Part shown: positions 31,903 through 39,956 of the stretch, one piece after another | Position numbering within the stretch: position 1 is the stretch's first letter | How the letters are laid out: every line of letters begins with the position of its first letter | Assembly: GCA_046350935.1 (NCBI GenBank) | Contig: JAXLZK010000006.1 | Coordinates: 74,601 to 138,600 of the forward strand | Direction of reading: 5' to 3' | Origin: Nitrobium sp046350935 | GTDB lineage: Bacteria > Nitrospirota > Thermodesulfovibrionia > Thermodesulfovibrionales > Dissulfurispiraceae | DNA length: 64,000 bases | Notes under the pieces: model-generated | Told to the model about the DNA's origin: nothing | What the model saw: only the letters and a program-made list of their open reading frames with translations | Database searches by the model: none | Made by a program: the position numbers and the translations under genes

Positions 31903-32961
31903 ATGGCGAAAAGATTGGATTTTTCAAAACTATCCCGGAAAAATATCCGCTCCCTGCGCCCGTACGAGGCGAAGGAGACACCCTGCAGGGTGAAGCTGGA
32001 TGCCAATGAGAGCCCGTACGCGCCTTTTCCCCTCGAGGAGTGGAAGGAGAGGGCGCTCTCCCTCAACCGGTACCCCGACCCGAATGCCGGAGAACTGAAA
32101 AGAAGGATCTCCCGGGCCTTTTCCGTTCGTCCGGAGGAGGTCCTCCTGGGGAACGGCTCCGACGAGCTGATCTACTGCCTGATTACCGCCTTCGGGGGGC
32201 CTGTTTTCTATCCTGTCCCGACCTTTTCCATGTACGGAATCATCGCCCAGGCCTTGGGGGCAGAGCACAGAGGGATCCCCCTTGACGGGGAATTCGATCT
32301 CGACAGGGAAAAAATGCTCGCTGCCGTGAAGGAAGGGCGTCCTTCCCTTCTCTTTCTCAGCTCCCCGAATAACCCCACGGGAAACTGCTTCTCCACCGAC
32401 AAGATCCTCAGGATCGTCGAGGCGTCAAAGGGGATCGTGGTGGTGGATGAGGCGTATCAGCCCTTTTCGAGCGAAAGGGGTTTTCTCCCTTTCCTGAAGG
32501 ACTACCCGAACCTCGTCGTGCTCAGGACGCTGAGCAAGATCGGGTTTGCCTCCCTGAGGGTAGGGTTCATGATGGCGGACAGGGGGCTGATTGCCGAGGT
32601 GAACAAGGTGAGGCTTCCTTTTAATATCAACGGCATTTCCCAAGCGGTGGCGGCGGAGGCCTTCAAGAGGAGGAGGGCTGTCCAAGCAGCGGTGAGGAGC
32701 GTTATTGCGGAAAGAGAAAGGCTCTCGGCTGCGCTGCGCACTTTCGAGGGCGTCACCCCGTATCCCTCAGAGGCAAACTTCGTCCTGATGACGGTGAAAG
32801 ACGCTGAAGCCGTGCACCGGAAGCTGCAGAAGGCGGGGGTGCTGGTGAGGAACCTGAGCGGCGCCATCAAGGGGGCTTTGCGGGTCACCGTCGGCACTCC
32901 CGAGGAGAATACCCTTTTCCTTGAGGCGTTGAAAAAAGCGGTGGGGAGGAAAAAGAGATGA
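31903..32961 (+). CDS. hisC: Histidinol-phosphate aminotransferase
   Basis: This 352-residue PLP enzyme converts imidazole acetol phosphate to histidinol phosphate. It has VKLDANESPYAPFP, the PLP-phosphate region LGNGSDELI, SSPNNPTGNCF, VVVDEAYQPF, and TLSKIGFASLRVGFM with the Schiff-base Lys. It ends by overlapping hisB by 4 nt (ATGA), which fixes the histidine-pathway role. ATG 31903 is chosen because a consensus promoter ends six bases before it and the protein starts normally here; upstream codons in the same frame would be read only from an untranscribed region. Confidence 0.93.
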   Translation: MAKRLDFSKLSRKNIRSLRPYEAKETPCRVKLDANESPYAPFPLEEWKERALSLNRYPDPNAGELKRRISRAFSVRPEEVLLGNGSDELIYCLITAFGGPVFYPVPTFSMYGIIAQALGAEHRGIPLDGEFDLDREKMLAAVKEGRPSLLFLSSPNNPTGNCFSTDKILRIVEASKGIVVVDEAYQPFSSERGFLPFLKDYPNLVVLRTLSKIGFASLRVGFMMADRGLIAEVNKVRLPFNINGISQAVAAEAFKRRRAVQAAVRSVIAERERLSAALRTFEGVTPYPSEANFVLMTVKDAEAVHRKLQKAGVLVRNLSGAIKGALRVTVGTPEENTLFLEALKKAVGRKKR

Positions 32962-33545
32962 AGAGACGCGCCACTTTTGAACGGGCAACGAAAGAGACGG
33001 ACATTTCGGTTGTCATAGACCTTGACGGGAAGGGGGAGTGCGAGGTGAACACTTCCATTCCCTTCCTCGATCACATGCTCACCCTGTTTTCCTTTCACGG
33101 CCTCATGGACCTTACGGTCAGGGCGAAGGGGGATATCGAGATCGACTACCACCACCTGATGGAAGACCTCGGGATCACCCTCGGCGAAGCGATCAGGAAG
33201 GCGGCGGGGGAGAAGAAGGGGATACGAAGGTACGGGAACGCTCTGATCCCCATGGATGAGAGTCTTGCGCAGGTGGTCCTCGATCTGAGCGGGAGGCCTT
33301 ACCTGGTGTACAAGGTCTCCCCCTCCGCGGGAACGCTCAGGGACTTGGAGGTGTCCCTTTTCGAGGACTTTTTCCGGGCGCTTTCGAACCATGCCATGAT
33401 GAATCTCCACATCATCGTCCACTACGGCAGGGACCTCCACCACATCTTCGAGGCTATTTTCAAGGCCTTCGGGCGGTCGCTGCGGGAGGCGGTTTCCCTC
33501 GATCAGCGGATCAGGGGGGTCCCCACCACCAAGGGAAAGCTGTAG
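32958..33545 (+). CDS. hisB: Imidazoleglycerol-phosphate dehydratase
   Basis: This 195-residue Mn-dependent enzyme carries out the dehydration step of histidine synthesis, one reaction before HisC. It has the duplicated metal-binding motifs FLDHMLTLFSFHG and DYHHLMEDLGITLG in the first half, HIIVHYGRDLHHIFEAIFKAFGRSL in the second half, and a short C-terminal GVPTTKGKL. Monofunctional length, with no phosphatase domain. It is coupled to hisC by ATGA overlap, and a strong hairpin follows the stop. Confidence 0.96.
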   Translation: MKRRATFERATKETDISVVIDLDGKGECEVNTSIPFLDHMLTLFSFHGLMDLTVRAKGDIEIDYHHLMEDLGITLGEAIRKAAGEKKGIRRYGNALIPMDESLAQVVLDLSGRPYLVYKVSPSAGTLRDLEVSLFEDFFRALSNHAMMNLHIIVHYGRDLHHIFEAIFKAFGRSLREAVSLDQRIRGVPTTKGKL

Positions 33546-33549
33546 GGCG

Positions 33550-33589
33550 CATCCCGGCACGCTTTTTTGTCGGAAAGCGTGCGGGATCA
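33550..33589 (+). terminator. Hairpin after hisB
   Basis: Arms ATCCCGGCACGCTTT and AAAGCGTGCGGGAT pair with one bulged G around a T-rich loop. It starts 5 nt after the hisB stop and could terminate the hisCB message, although the T-run lies in the loop rather than after the stem. Confidence 0.5.
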
Positions 33590-33689
33590 GTGGTATACTT
33601 TCAGTAAGGGCTGTAGATCACCAGGCAGTGCAGGCAGCCGGCCGTGCTACCGGCCGGTGCGCCTCCGCTCCCTGATACGAGGTGCGGCG

Positions 33690-34805
33690 ATGAGCACTCC
33701 CCTGCAGGCAGGCTCCGTAAAAATAGCTTCGGTCATGGGAATTCCCATCCGGGTCCACTTTTCCTGGCTTATTATCTTCGGCCTTATCACCTGGTCTCTC
33801 TCCACCTTCTACTTCCCCCACGCCGCCCCCGACCTTCCTGCCCGGCACTATTGGCTGGGGGGGGTCGCCGCGGCCCTTCTGCTCTTTTTTTCCGTGGCGT
33901 TCCATGAGCTCCTCCACTCGTTTGTCGCCCTGAAATATAAACTCCCCATCTCCGACATCACGCTGTTCATCTTCGGGGGGGTAAGCCAGATGAAGGGAGA
34001 GCCGCCGAACCCGCAGGCGGAGTTCAGGATCGCGATTGCCGGACCGCTTTCGAGCTTTTTCCTTGCGGGCGTCTTCTATGCGGCATACTATCTGGTTTCC
34101 GCCGGGGTGGCGCGGGCACTGCTCTGGTATCTCACGCAGCTGAACTTCGTCCTCGGGGTTTTCAACCTGATCCCCGGCTTTCCCATGGACGGGGGAAGGG
34201 TGGTGAGGGCCTATCTCTGGAACAGATCCAGGGACTTTTTATACGCGACGCGGAAGGCTTCGGGATACGGGCAGATCATCGCGCTGCTCTTCATCCTTTT
34301 CGGGGTGTTCACGCTCTTTACCGGATATTCCGGGGGCCTCTGGCTGATGCTGATCGGGTGGTTTCTCTATTCAGCCGCGCAGTCGAGCTACCAGCAGGCG
34401 AATCTTCACGAAATGCTCCGGGGTATCAAGGTGCGGAATATCATGGTGAAAGACATGGTCGGCATACCTTCCGAAACGCCCGTAGAGGCGGCGGTCAACG
34501 ATTACTTCCTGCGCTATGGATTCGGGGGGTTTCCGGTGATGGAGGGGGGGCGCTTTCTGGGCTTCGTCTCGATGAAGGAAGTGAAGGACGTCCCCCGCGA
34601 GGAGTGGCGGAGCAGACGGGTCGGCGAGATCGTCGTGCCTCACGACCGGAAAGGGGAGATCGAAGAGGACAGCGACGCGATGAAAGCGCTGGAGAAGATG
34701 ATCGGCGAGGACCGGGGCAGGCTTGCCGTGATGGGCAACGGCGGAATCGTCGGTCTGATAACGCGGAATGGGATTGCAAAATACCTCCAGATAATGGGCA
34801 GATAA
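33690..34805 (+). CDS. Site-2 protease-family metalloprotease with C-terminal CBS pair
   Basis: This 371-residue intramembrane zinc protease (M50B, archaeal-type with CBS domains) has at least five membrane segments. The HExxH motif is FHELLHS (about residue 72), and the third ligand region is NLIPGFPMDGGRVVRA (about 160). Two CBS repeats occupy about 240-365 (VRNIMVKDMVGIP; GRLAVMGNGGIVGLITRNG), so adenine nucleotides may regulate activity. It likely cleaves membrane-embedded regulators such as anti-sigma factors. ATG 33690 has GAGGTG upstream; an open frame further upstream begins within the hisB terminator region. Confidence 0.92.
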   Translation: MSTPLQAGSVKIASVMGIPIRVHFSWLIIFGLITWSLSTFYFPHAAPDLPARHYWLGGVAAALLLFFSVAFHELLHSFVALKYKLPISDITLFIFGGVSQMKGEPPNPQAEFRIAIAGPLSSFFLAGVFYAAYYLVSAGVARALLWYLTQLNFVLGVFNLIPGFPMDGGRVVRAYLWNRSRDFLYATRKASGYGQIIALLFILFGVFTLFTGYSGGLWLMLIGWFLYSAAQSSYQQANLHEMLRGIKVRNIMVKDMVGIPSETPVEAAVNDYFLRYGFGGFPVMEGGRFLGFVSMKEVKDVPREEWRSRRVGEIVVPHDRKGEIEEDSDAMKALEKMIGEDRGRLAVMGNGGIVGLITRNGIAKYLQIMGR

Positions 34806-34833
34806 GGAGCAGCCTCCGGACGCTCCGCTTCCC

Positions 34834-34863
34834 TTGCTTTCGCTCTGTTTGAATCAGTATAAT
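34834..34863 (+). promoter_or_regulatory. thyX promoter, leaderless type
   Basis: TTGCTT (34834-34839), 18-nt spacer, perfect TATAAT (34858-34863), then CCTTC and ATG 34869. No ribosome-binding site. Confidence 0.55.
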
Positions 34864-34868
34864 CCTTC

Positions 34869-35597
34869 ATGTCCGAAGCAAAACTGAAGGTACTGCTTCT
34901 CCGCTGTACGCCCGATCCTGAAGAGGCGGTCGCGCTGGCGGCAAAGCTGTGCTACAGCCCCTCCTCCATCGAATCTCTCCGTGGAAAAATCAAGTCCGGG
35001 GACCAGAAGGCCTTTGTGGAGAGGCTGATGAAAATGGGGCATCTGAGCCCCCTGGAGCACGCCTCGTTCACTTTTGCGGTCGAGGGCATATCGAGAGCCT
35101 GCTCCCATCAACTGGTGCGCCACCGCATCGCTTCCTATTCCCAGCAGTCGCAGCGCTATGTCGGCGAGGCGGACGGCTTCGACTACCTCATCCCTCCTGC
35201 GATCCGGGAAGACAAGGAGCTGAGGAGGTACTTCGCCGCTTGTATGGCGGAGGCGCAGAGAGCCTACAACCACCTGGTCGAAAAACTGAACGAAAAAGGC
35301 ATCCGCGGGGAGGCGGCGAACCAGGACGCCCGCTTCGTCCTGCCCAACGCGGCGGAGACGAAGATCATCGTCACCATGAATGCGCGCGAGCTGCTGCACT
35401 TTTTCGGGCAGAGGTGCTGCAACCGGGCCCAGTGGGAGATACGGCGCATGGCGGAAAGGATGCTCCACCTCGCCAAAAAGGCCGCTCCGGTCATCTTTGC
35501 GCAGGCGGGCCCCGGCTGTCTCCGCGCCCCCTGCCCCGAGGGGGAGTATACCTGCGGAAAAGCAAGGGAAGTGCGCAAAAAATACAGGGCCGCATAG
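34869..35597 (+). CDS. thyX: Flavin-dependent thymidylate synthase
   Basis: This 242-residue FAD enzyme makes dTMP from dUMP using methylene-tetrahydrofolate and NADPH. The signature RHRIASYSQQSQRY (ThyX motif RHRxxSxxxxSxR) is at about residues 80-93. HLSPLEHASFTF precedes it, and NARELLHFFGQRCCNRAQWEIR follows. The C-terminus carries several Cys (PGCLRAPCPEGEYTCG), unusual but seen in some anaerobe ThyX proteins; they may bind metal. No canonical ThyA was seen. The message appears leaderless. Confidence 0.96.
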   Translation: MSEAKLKVLLLRCTPDPEEAVALAAKLCYSPSSIESLRGKIKSGDQKAFVERLMKMGHLSPLEHASFTFAVEGISRACSHQLVRHRIASYSQQSQRYVGEADGFDYLIPPAIREDKELRRYFAACMAEAQRAYNHLVEKLNEKGIRGEAANQDARFVLPNAAETKIIVTMNARELLHFFGQRCCNRAQWEIRRMAERMLHLAKKAAPVIFAQAGPGCLRAPCPEGEYTCGKAREVRKKYRAA

Positions 35598-35633
35598 CGG
35601 ACAGCCCCGTGTCGTGTCCGGGAGGGAGGAAGG

Positions 35634-36866
35634 ATGCTCGATGAAAAGCAGAAACTGACCCATATCATCGATCTCGGACACGAAATCGCCCGTGTGCATG
35701 ATGTCGACCTCCTCCTGGAGAGAATCCTGACGGTGGCCCGCCGGTTTGTCAACGCCGATGCAGGCTCCATCTATATCAAGGAGGGGAACCGCCTGAAGTT
35801 CAGCTATACGCAGAACGAGACCATGCAGAAGAAGCTCCCTGAGGGGCAGAAGCTCCTTTATTCCACCTTCTCCATTCCCATCGACAACGAGTCCATCGCG
35901 GGGTATGTCGCCGGCACCGGGAGGATGCTGAACATCCCGGATGTCTACGAGCTGCCGGAGGGAGTGCCCTACTCCTTCAACAAGGGCTATGACGAGCTCT
36001 CCCGGTATCGCACCAAGTCGGTCCTCACTTTTCCCCTTACCAACAACAGGGGAGAGGTCATCGGCGTGCTGCAGTTGATCAACGCCATGGACGGGGAGGG
36101 GAACATCCTGCCCTTCGCCGGGGAGGACGAGCCGTTTATCCTGCATTTCGCCAACAGTGCGGCCATCGCGATCGAACGGGCGCAGATGACGAGGGCCATT
36201 ATCCTGAGGATGATCAGGATGGCGGAATTGCGCGATCCGAAGGAGACGGGGGCGCATGTGAACCGCGTTGCGGCGTTTGCGGTGGAAATCTACGAGCGGT
36301 GGGCCTCCGCGCGGGGGGTCCCTTCAAAGGAGATAGAGAAGAACAGGGATATCCTGAGGATGGCTGCAATGCTCCACGACGTCGGGAAAGTGGCCATTTC
36401 CGACACGATTCTCAAGAAGCCCGCCCGGCTCGACCCCGAGGAGTTCGAAGCGATGAAGCAGCACACCTACCTCGGGGCCCGCCTCTTTTCCGATACGTAT
36501 TCGGAATTCGACGAGGCATCGTCCCTCGTGTCGCTGAACCATCACGAACGTTGGGACGGGAGCGGCTACCCCGGACACATCAATGCCCTGAGCGGCCAGC
36601 CGATGCTGGGCTACGAGGGGCAGAGCGGAAAGGCGCTGGGCAAGAAAGCCGAGGAAATTCCCCCCTTCGGCAGGGTGGTGGCTATTGCGGACGTGTACGA
36701 CGCCCTCTGCTCCCGAAGGGCCTACAAAGACCCCTGGGACGAGGAGCAGGTGCTCGAGACGATGCGGAGCGAGAGCGGAAAGCACTTCGACCCGGAAATG
36801 ATCGAAGCCTTCTTTTCCATCCTCGACATCATCCGCTCTATCGGGCAGCGGTATCCGAATGCCTGA
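35634..36866 (+). CDS. GAF domain/HD-GYP phosphodiesterase
   Basis: This 410-residue cytoplasmic protein has a GAF sensor domain (about 20-175; ADAGSIYIKEGNRLKF, YVAGTGRMLNIPDVYEL) and an HD-GYP domain (about 195-400). The HD motif is intact (MLHDVGKVAISD), followed by HTYLGARLF and NHHERWDGSGYPG. After the GYP motif there is a roughly 30-residue insertion (NALSGQPMLGYEGQSGKALGKKAEE) before GRVVAIADVYDALCSRRAYKD. Predicted cyclic di-GMP phosphodiesterase. A good GGGAGGGAGG site precedes ATG 35634. Its last 29 nt overlap the convergent acyl-CoA synthetase gene. Confidence 0.92.
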   Translation: MLDEKQKLTHIIDLGHEIARVHDVDLLLERILTVARRFVNADAGSIYIKEGNRLKFSYTQNETMQKKLPEGQKLLYSTFSIPIDNESIAGYVAGTGRMLNIPDVYELPEGVPYSFNKGYDELSRYRTKSVLTFPLTNNRGEVIGVLQLINAMDGEGNILPFAGEDEPFILHFANSAAIAIERAQMTRAIILRMIRMAELRDPKETGAHVNRVAAFAVEIYERWASARGVPSKEIEKNRDILRMAAMLHDVGKVAISDTILKKPARLDPEEFEAMKQHTYLGARLFSDTYSEFDEASSLVSLNHHERWDGSGYPGHINALSGQPMLGYEGQSGKALGKKAEEIPPFGRVVAIADVYDALCSRRAYKDPWDEEQVLETMRSESGKHFDPEMIEAFFSILDIIRSIGQRYPNA

Positions 36867-37557
36867 GGAGCAGCTTCGCGTCCAGGATCATGGCCCCCTC
36901 CGGGTAGAGGGCGACCGGGTTCAGGTCCACCTCCTCCACCATTCCGGTTGCCATGATGTCCGATACGGCAAGGAGAATGCGTAGGAGCGCCTCCCTGTCC
37001 ACCGGGGGGGTTCCCCGGTATCCTTCGAGGAGGGGGCGCCCCCGGCTCTGCCGTATGAGCCATAGGGCATCCGCGCGGGAGAGGGGAGCGAGGGCAAAGG
37101 AGCTGTCCCTGAGCAGCTCCACAAGGACGCCTCCCATGCCGAACATCACGACCGGACCGAACTGAATATCGTTGATGCCCCCCGCTATTACTTCGACGCC
37201 GGACGGAGCCGTCTCCTCTACAAGGACCCCCTCCGCCCCGCTGATCGCCATGAGGTCCGCCGCTGCGGCGCGCAGCTCCTCCTCGTCCTTCAGCCCGGTC
37301 CGCACCCCCCGGAGTTCGCTTTTTGAGGAGATGCCGGCAGCCGAGACCTTCGCCACGAGGGGATAGGGGACGCCGGGAGGCGGCGCGACCGGCTCTCCCC
37401 TGCCGATGAAGATGCCCCGGGGGACGGGCAGCCCCGTCTGCCGCACGATTTCCTTCGCCTCATGTTCGAGCAGGGCATGTCTGCCTGCATACCGCTCCAG
37501 GAATCTTCTCCCGAAAGGCGGGGCGATGCTGCCCGGTGCGACCGGAGCGGTATCCAT
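36838..37557 (-). CDS. Acyl-CoA synthetase (ADP-forming), beta subunit (ATP-grasp)
   Basis: This 239-residue ATP-grasp subunit works with a CoA-binding alpha subunit to make ATP from acetyl-CoA or another acyl-CoA, ADP and phosphate. Landmarks are LEHEAKEIVRQTGLPVPRGI at the start, YPLVAKVSAAGISSKSELRGVRTGL, GVEVIAGGINDIQFGPVVMFGMGGVLVE, and EEVDLNPVALYPEGAMILDAKLLL at the end. The alpha subunit is encoded about 2.4 kb upstream on the same strand (39957-41318), with an HDOD and a GGDEF gene in between. ATG 37557 has GGGAGGA four bases upstream, which rules out the longer frame from 37602. Confidence 0.92.
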   Translation of the reverse strand: MDTAPVAPGSIAPPFGRRFLERYAGRHALLEHEAKEIVRQTGLPVPRGIFIGRGEPVAPPPGVPYPLVAKVSAAGISSKSELRGVRTGLKDEEELRAAAADLMAISGAEGVLVEETAPSGVEVIAGGINDIQFGPVVMFGMGGVLVELLRDSSFALAPLSRADALWLIRQSRGRPLLEGYRGTPPVDREALLRILLAVSDIMATGMVEEVDLNPVALYPEGAMILDAKLLLRHSDTAAR

Positions 37558-37696
37558 GGTATCCTCCCGTACAGCGCCGCTGCGCCGCTGCAGTGCGCTC
37601 AAAAGCAGGTGCTCCCTGAATCATAAAGCATCCATGAAAAATCCGCAACGGACCTCCGGCAGGCTGCTTCTCCGGCTGCGGAGGAGGACGGGGGCG

Positions 37697-39004
37697 TCAG
37701 GAGCGCCGGGAGGCGTGCCGGAAGATGCTGACGCTGTTGCGCTTCTTCTTCGCCCGGTAGAGGGCGTTGTCGGCTGCCTGGTACAGAGATTGGTATTTGT
37801 CGAACTGGTAGTTCTGCGTGCAGACGATGCCGATGCTGATGGTCGTCCGCATGCTCACCCCCCTTAAGCTCAGGGACGCGAACTCCTCCTGCAGACGAAG
37901 GGCGAAGGAATGGGAGACGGTCTCATCGGCGTTGAGGAGGATATAGGCGAACTCGTCTCCCCCGATCCGCCCGATGGTGTCTCCCTTTCTGCCTGCCCTG
38001 CCGAGGAAGCGCCCCAGACCTTTTATTACCCTGTCTCCCGTGATGTGGCCGTAGGTATCGTTGATGGGCTTGAGGTTGTCGAGGTCGATGACGAGAAGCG
38101 CGAAGTGCTCCTCGTACCGGAGCGCCCGCGAGAACTCCTGTTCGAGGCGCATGAAAAAGAAGCGCCTGTTGTACAACCCGGTCAGGGAATCGGTCACCGC
38201 AATTTTATGGAGCTTTCTGTTGTTCTTGACGAGCTCTTTCGTCTTCTCCGCCACTTCGCGGCGCAGCGCTTCGTTCCACCCTCTCGTCCTGTTGTAGAGG
38301 GTGGCGAGCGTGATCATCTGTCCGACATAGCCGGAAAGGAGTATCATGAGCTGCACCCTGGCCGGGTCAAAGGTGTCCGGTGCGGAATGGCTGAGATTGA
38401 TGACGCCGATGACGCCCTCGTTGTTCCGGAGCGGTATCGAGAGCAGGGAGCCGACCTCCACTCCCATCGAAAGGGGCTTGAAGCGCTTGTCCTGTGCTAC
38501 GTCGGGCACGAAGAGGTGCTCGCCGCTCTCCGCGACCGTGCCGGCTATCCCCTCCCCTAACCGTATCAGGCGGGCTTTCCCCCCCTTTTTCTTCGGTGCG
38601 ACCGCGTACTTGTCGCCCTTGCCCTTTCCCGCCGCGATGCGGAGGTGTTCTCCTTCCGGCTCTTTCAGCATGATGGAGCAGTTCTCGAATTCAAGGTCTT
38701 GGGAGAGGACATCGACGATCTCCCTGCAGAGGCTGTCGATGTCCTGCGGTCCTTCTCCGATCCGGTCGATCCGGATCAGGGCGGAAAGAACGCGGAGCGT
38801 CATTTCGCAGAGCATTTCGGTACTGTTCAGCGCCTGGAGGGAAAGCTTCGAGTAGCGCTGGAGGGTGGCGGCCTGCTCGCATCTCTTCCTGATCTCCTCC
38901 GCAAGCGCCTGCTCGCGGGACGAAATCTTCCCGGTGGGGAGGGCGGTGCGCCCTTCTTCTGCGAGGACCCTCTCCAGCCATTCCAGGAAGGGCCGGCTGC
39001 TCAC
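37697..39004 (-). CDS. GAF-GGDEF diguanylate cyclase
   Basis: This 435-residue cytoplasmic protein has an N-terminal helical region, a GAF domain (about 90-245; LEFENCSIMLKEPEGEHLRIAAG, GIAGTVAESGEHLFVPDV), a short coiled coil, and a GGDEF domain (about 275-430) with an intact RIGGDEFAYIL active site, so it should make cyclic di-GMP. GTG 39004 overlaps the HDOD stop (GTGA); a longer frame back to 39337 lies inside that gene. No RxxD inhibitory site is obvious upstream of GGDEF. Pairing with an HDOD protein suggests a dedicated signalling module. Confidence 0.93.
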   Translation of the reverse strand: MSSRPFLEWLERVLAEEGRTALPTGKISSREQALAEEIRKRCEQAATLQRYSKLSLQALNSTEMLCEMTLRVLSALIRIDRIGEGPQDIDSLCREIVDVLSQDLEFENCSIMLKEPEGEHLRIAAGKGKGDKYAVAPKKKGGKARLIRLGEGIAGTVAESGEHLFVPDVAQDKRFKPLSMGVEVGSLLSIPLRNNEGVIGVINLSHSAPDTFDPARVQLMILLSGYVGQMITLATLYNRTRGWNEALRREVAEKTKELVKNNRKLHKIAVTDSLTGLYNRRFFFMRLEQEFSRALRYEEHFALLVIDLDNLKPINDTYGHITGDRVIKGLGRFLGRAGRKGDTIGRIGGDEFAYILLNADETVSHSFALRLQEEFASLSLRGVSMRTTISIGIVCTQNYQFDKYQSLYQAADNALYRAKKKRNSVSIFRHASRRS

Positions 39005-39843
39005 GCGAAAAATACTCCGCCCGAAAAGATGCTCGCGTCGATTCCTTCCGCAATTTCTTCGACCCTGGCCCGGGAGAGGGCGAGAGCTTCCAGCGCAGAG
39101 AGGTCCAGGGGGTATCCCCGGCTCTTCTCGTTCGGGGCGTGGAATTTCCGGATGGCGAGGTAGTCCGCGAGATGGACCACCGCAGACATGGCGACGTGCT
39201 CTTTCGCCAGGGACGGGGTATGGTGATGGAGGATGGCTTCCCAGATGCTCAGGGGGAGACGCCAGTGGTCCGCCAGCCACGCCCCCACTTCGGCATGGGT
39301 AGAGCCGAGGGCCTTCTTTTCCGCCTCCATTGGCCATTCACCCTCTCCCCTCTCATCGAACGTCTTCCGGTAGATGTCGGGGGAAAAACGGTTCAGGAGG
39401 AGAAAGCCGAGATCATGCAGCATTCCGCTGAGGAAATACTCCTCGGTCTTCTTCAGTCCCGCTCGTTCGGCGATGTGCTTCGCCAGAATTCCCACTGCCA
39501 GGGAGTGGTGATACAGCTTCCGGTACCCGTAGGCGAGCTCCTGGCTGCCGCTGTCGAAAAGGGTCGTCAGGGAGATCCCCAACGCGATATTCCGGACGTT
39601 GTTGACCCCGATCCTCTGGATAGCGCAGGCGATGGTGGGGCAGGAGGAGGTGCGCCCGAAGAGCGCCGAATTGGAAAAGCTCACGATTCTCGCTGCGATG
39701 GCAGGGTCCTGCTGTATGATGCTTTCCAGCTTCCCGAGAGTGGCTTTCTCATCTTCGGCGAGGGTCAGGATCTGATGGGCGATAACCGGAATGGTAGGAA
39801 GCTTAGTAGTTTTTTGTATAAGAAGCCGCAATGAATCGATCAA
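39001..39843 (-). CDS. HDOD-domain signalling protein
   Basis: This 280-residue protein consists of one HDOD domain (about 8-215): TKLPTIPVIAHQILTLAEDEKATLGKLESIIQQDPAIAARIVSFSNSALF is its classic opening, and FLSGMLHDLGFLLL retains an HD pair. HDOD proteins act in bacterial signal relay and often partner with cyclic di-GMP enzymes. The start appears to be TTG 39843 with AAGGAAA upstream. It is translationally coupled to the diguanylate cyclase gene by a 4-nt overlap. Catalytic activity is uncertain for the family. Confidence 0.9.
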   Translation of the reverse strand: MIDSLRLLIQKTTKLPTIPVIAHQILTLAEDEKATLGKLESIIQQDPAIAARIVSFSNSALFGRTSSCPTIACAIQRIGVNNVRNIALGISLTTLFDSGSQELAYGYRKLYHHSLAVGILAKHIAERAGLKKTEEYFLSGMLHDLGFLLLNRFSPDIYRKTFDERGEGEWPMEAEKKALGSTHAEVGAWLADHWRLPLSIWEAILHHHTPSLAKEHVAMSAVVHLADYLAIRKFHAPNEKSRGYPLDLSALEALALSRARVEEIAEGIDASIFSGGVFFA

Positions 39844-39956
39844 AATACTGTTTCCTTTTCCTTGTGGTTCAGCCCCTTTGCGGCAGAACGAGGTTTTTCC
39901 CCCCTCGTTTTTCCCTGTACCACCCGTACAAATTTACCAGAGCGGTTGCAATTATT

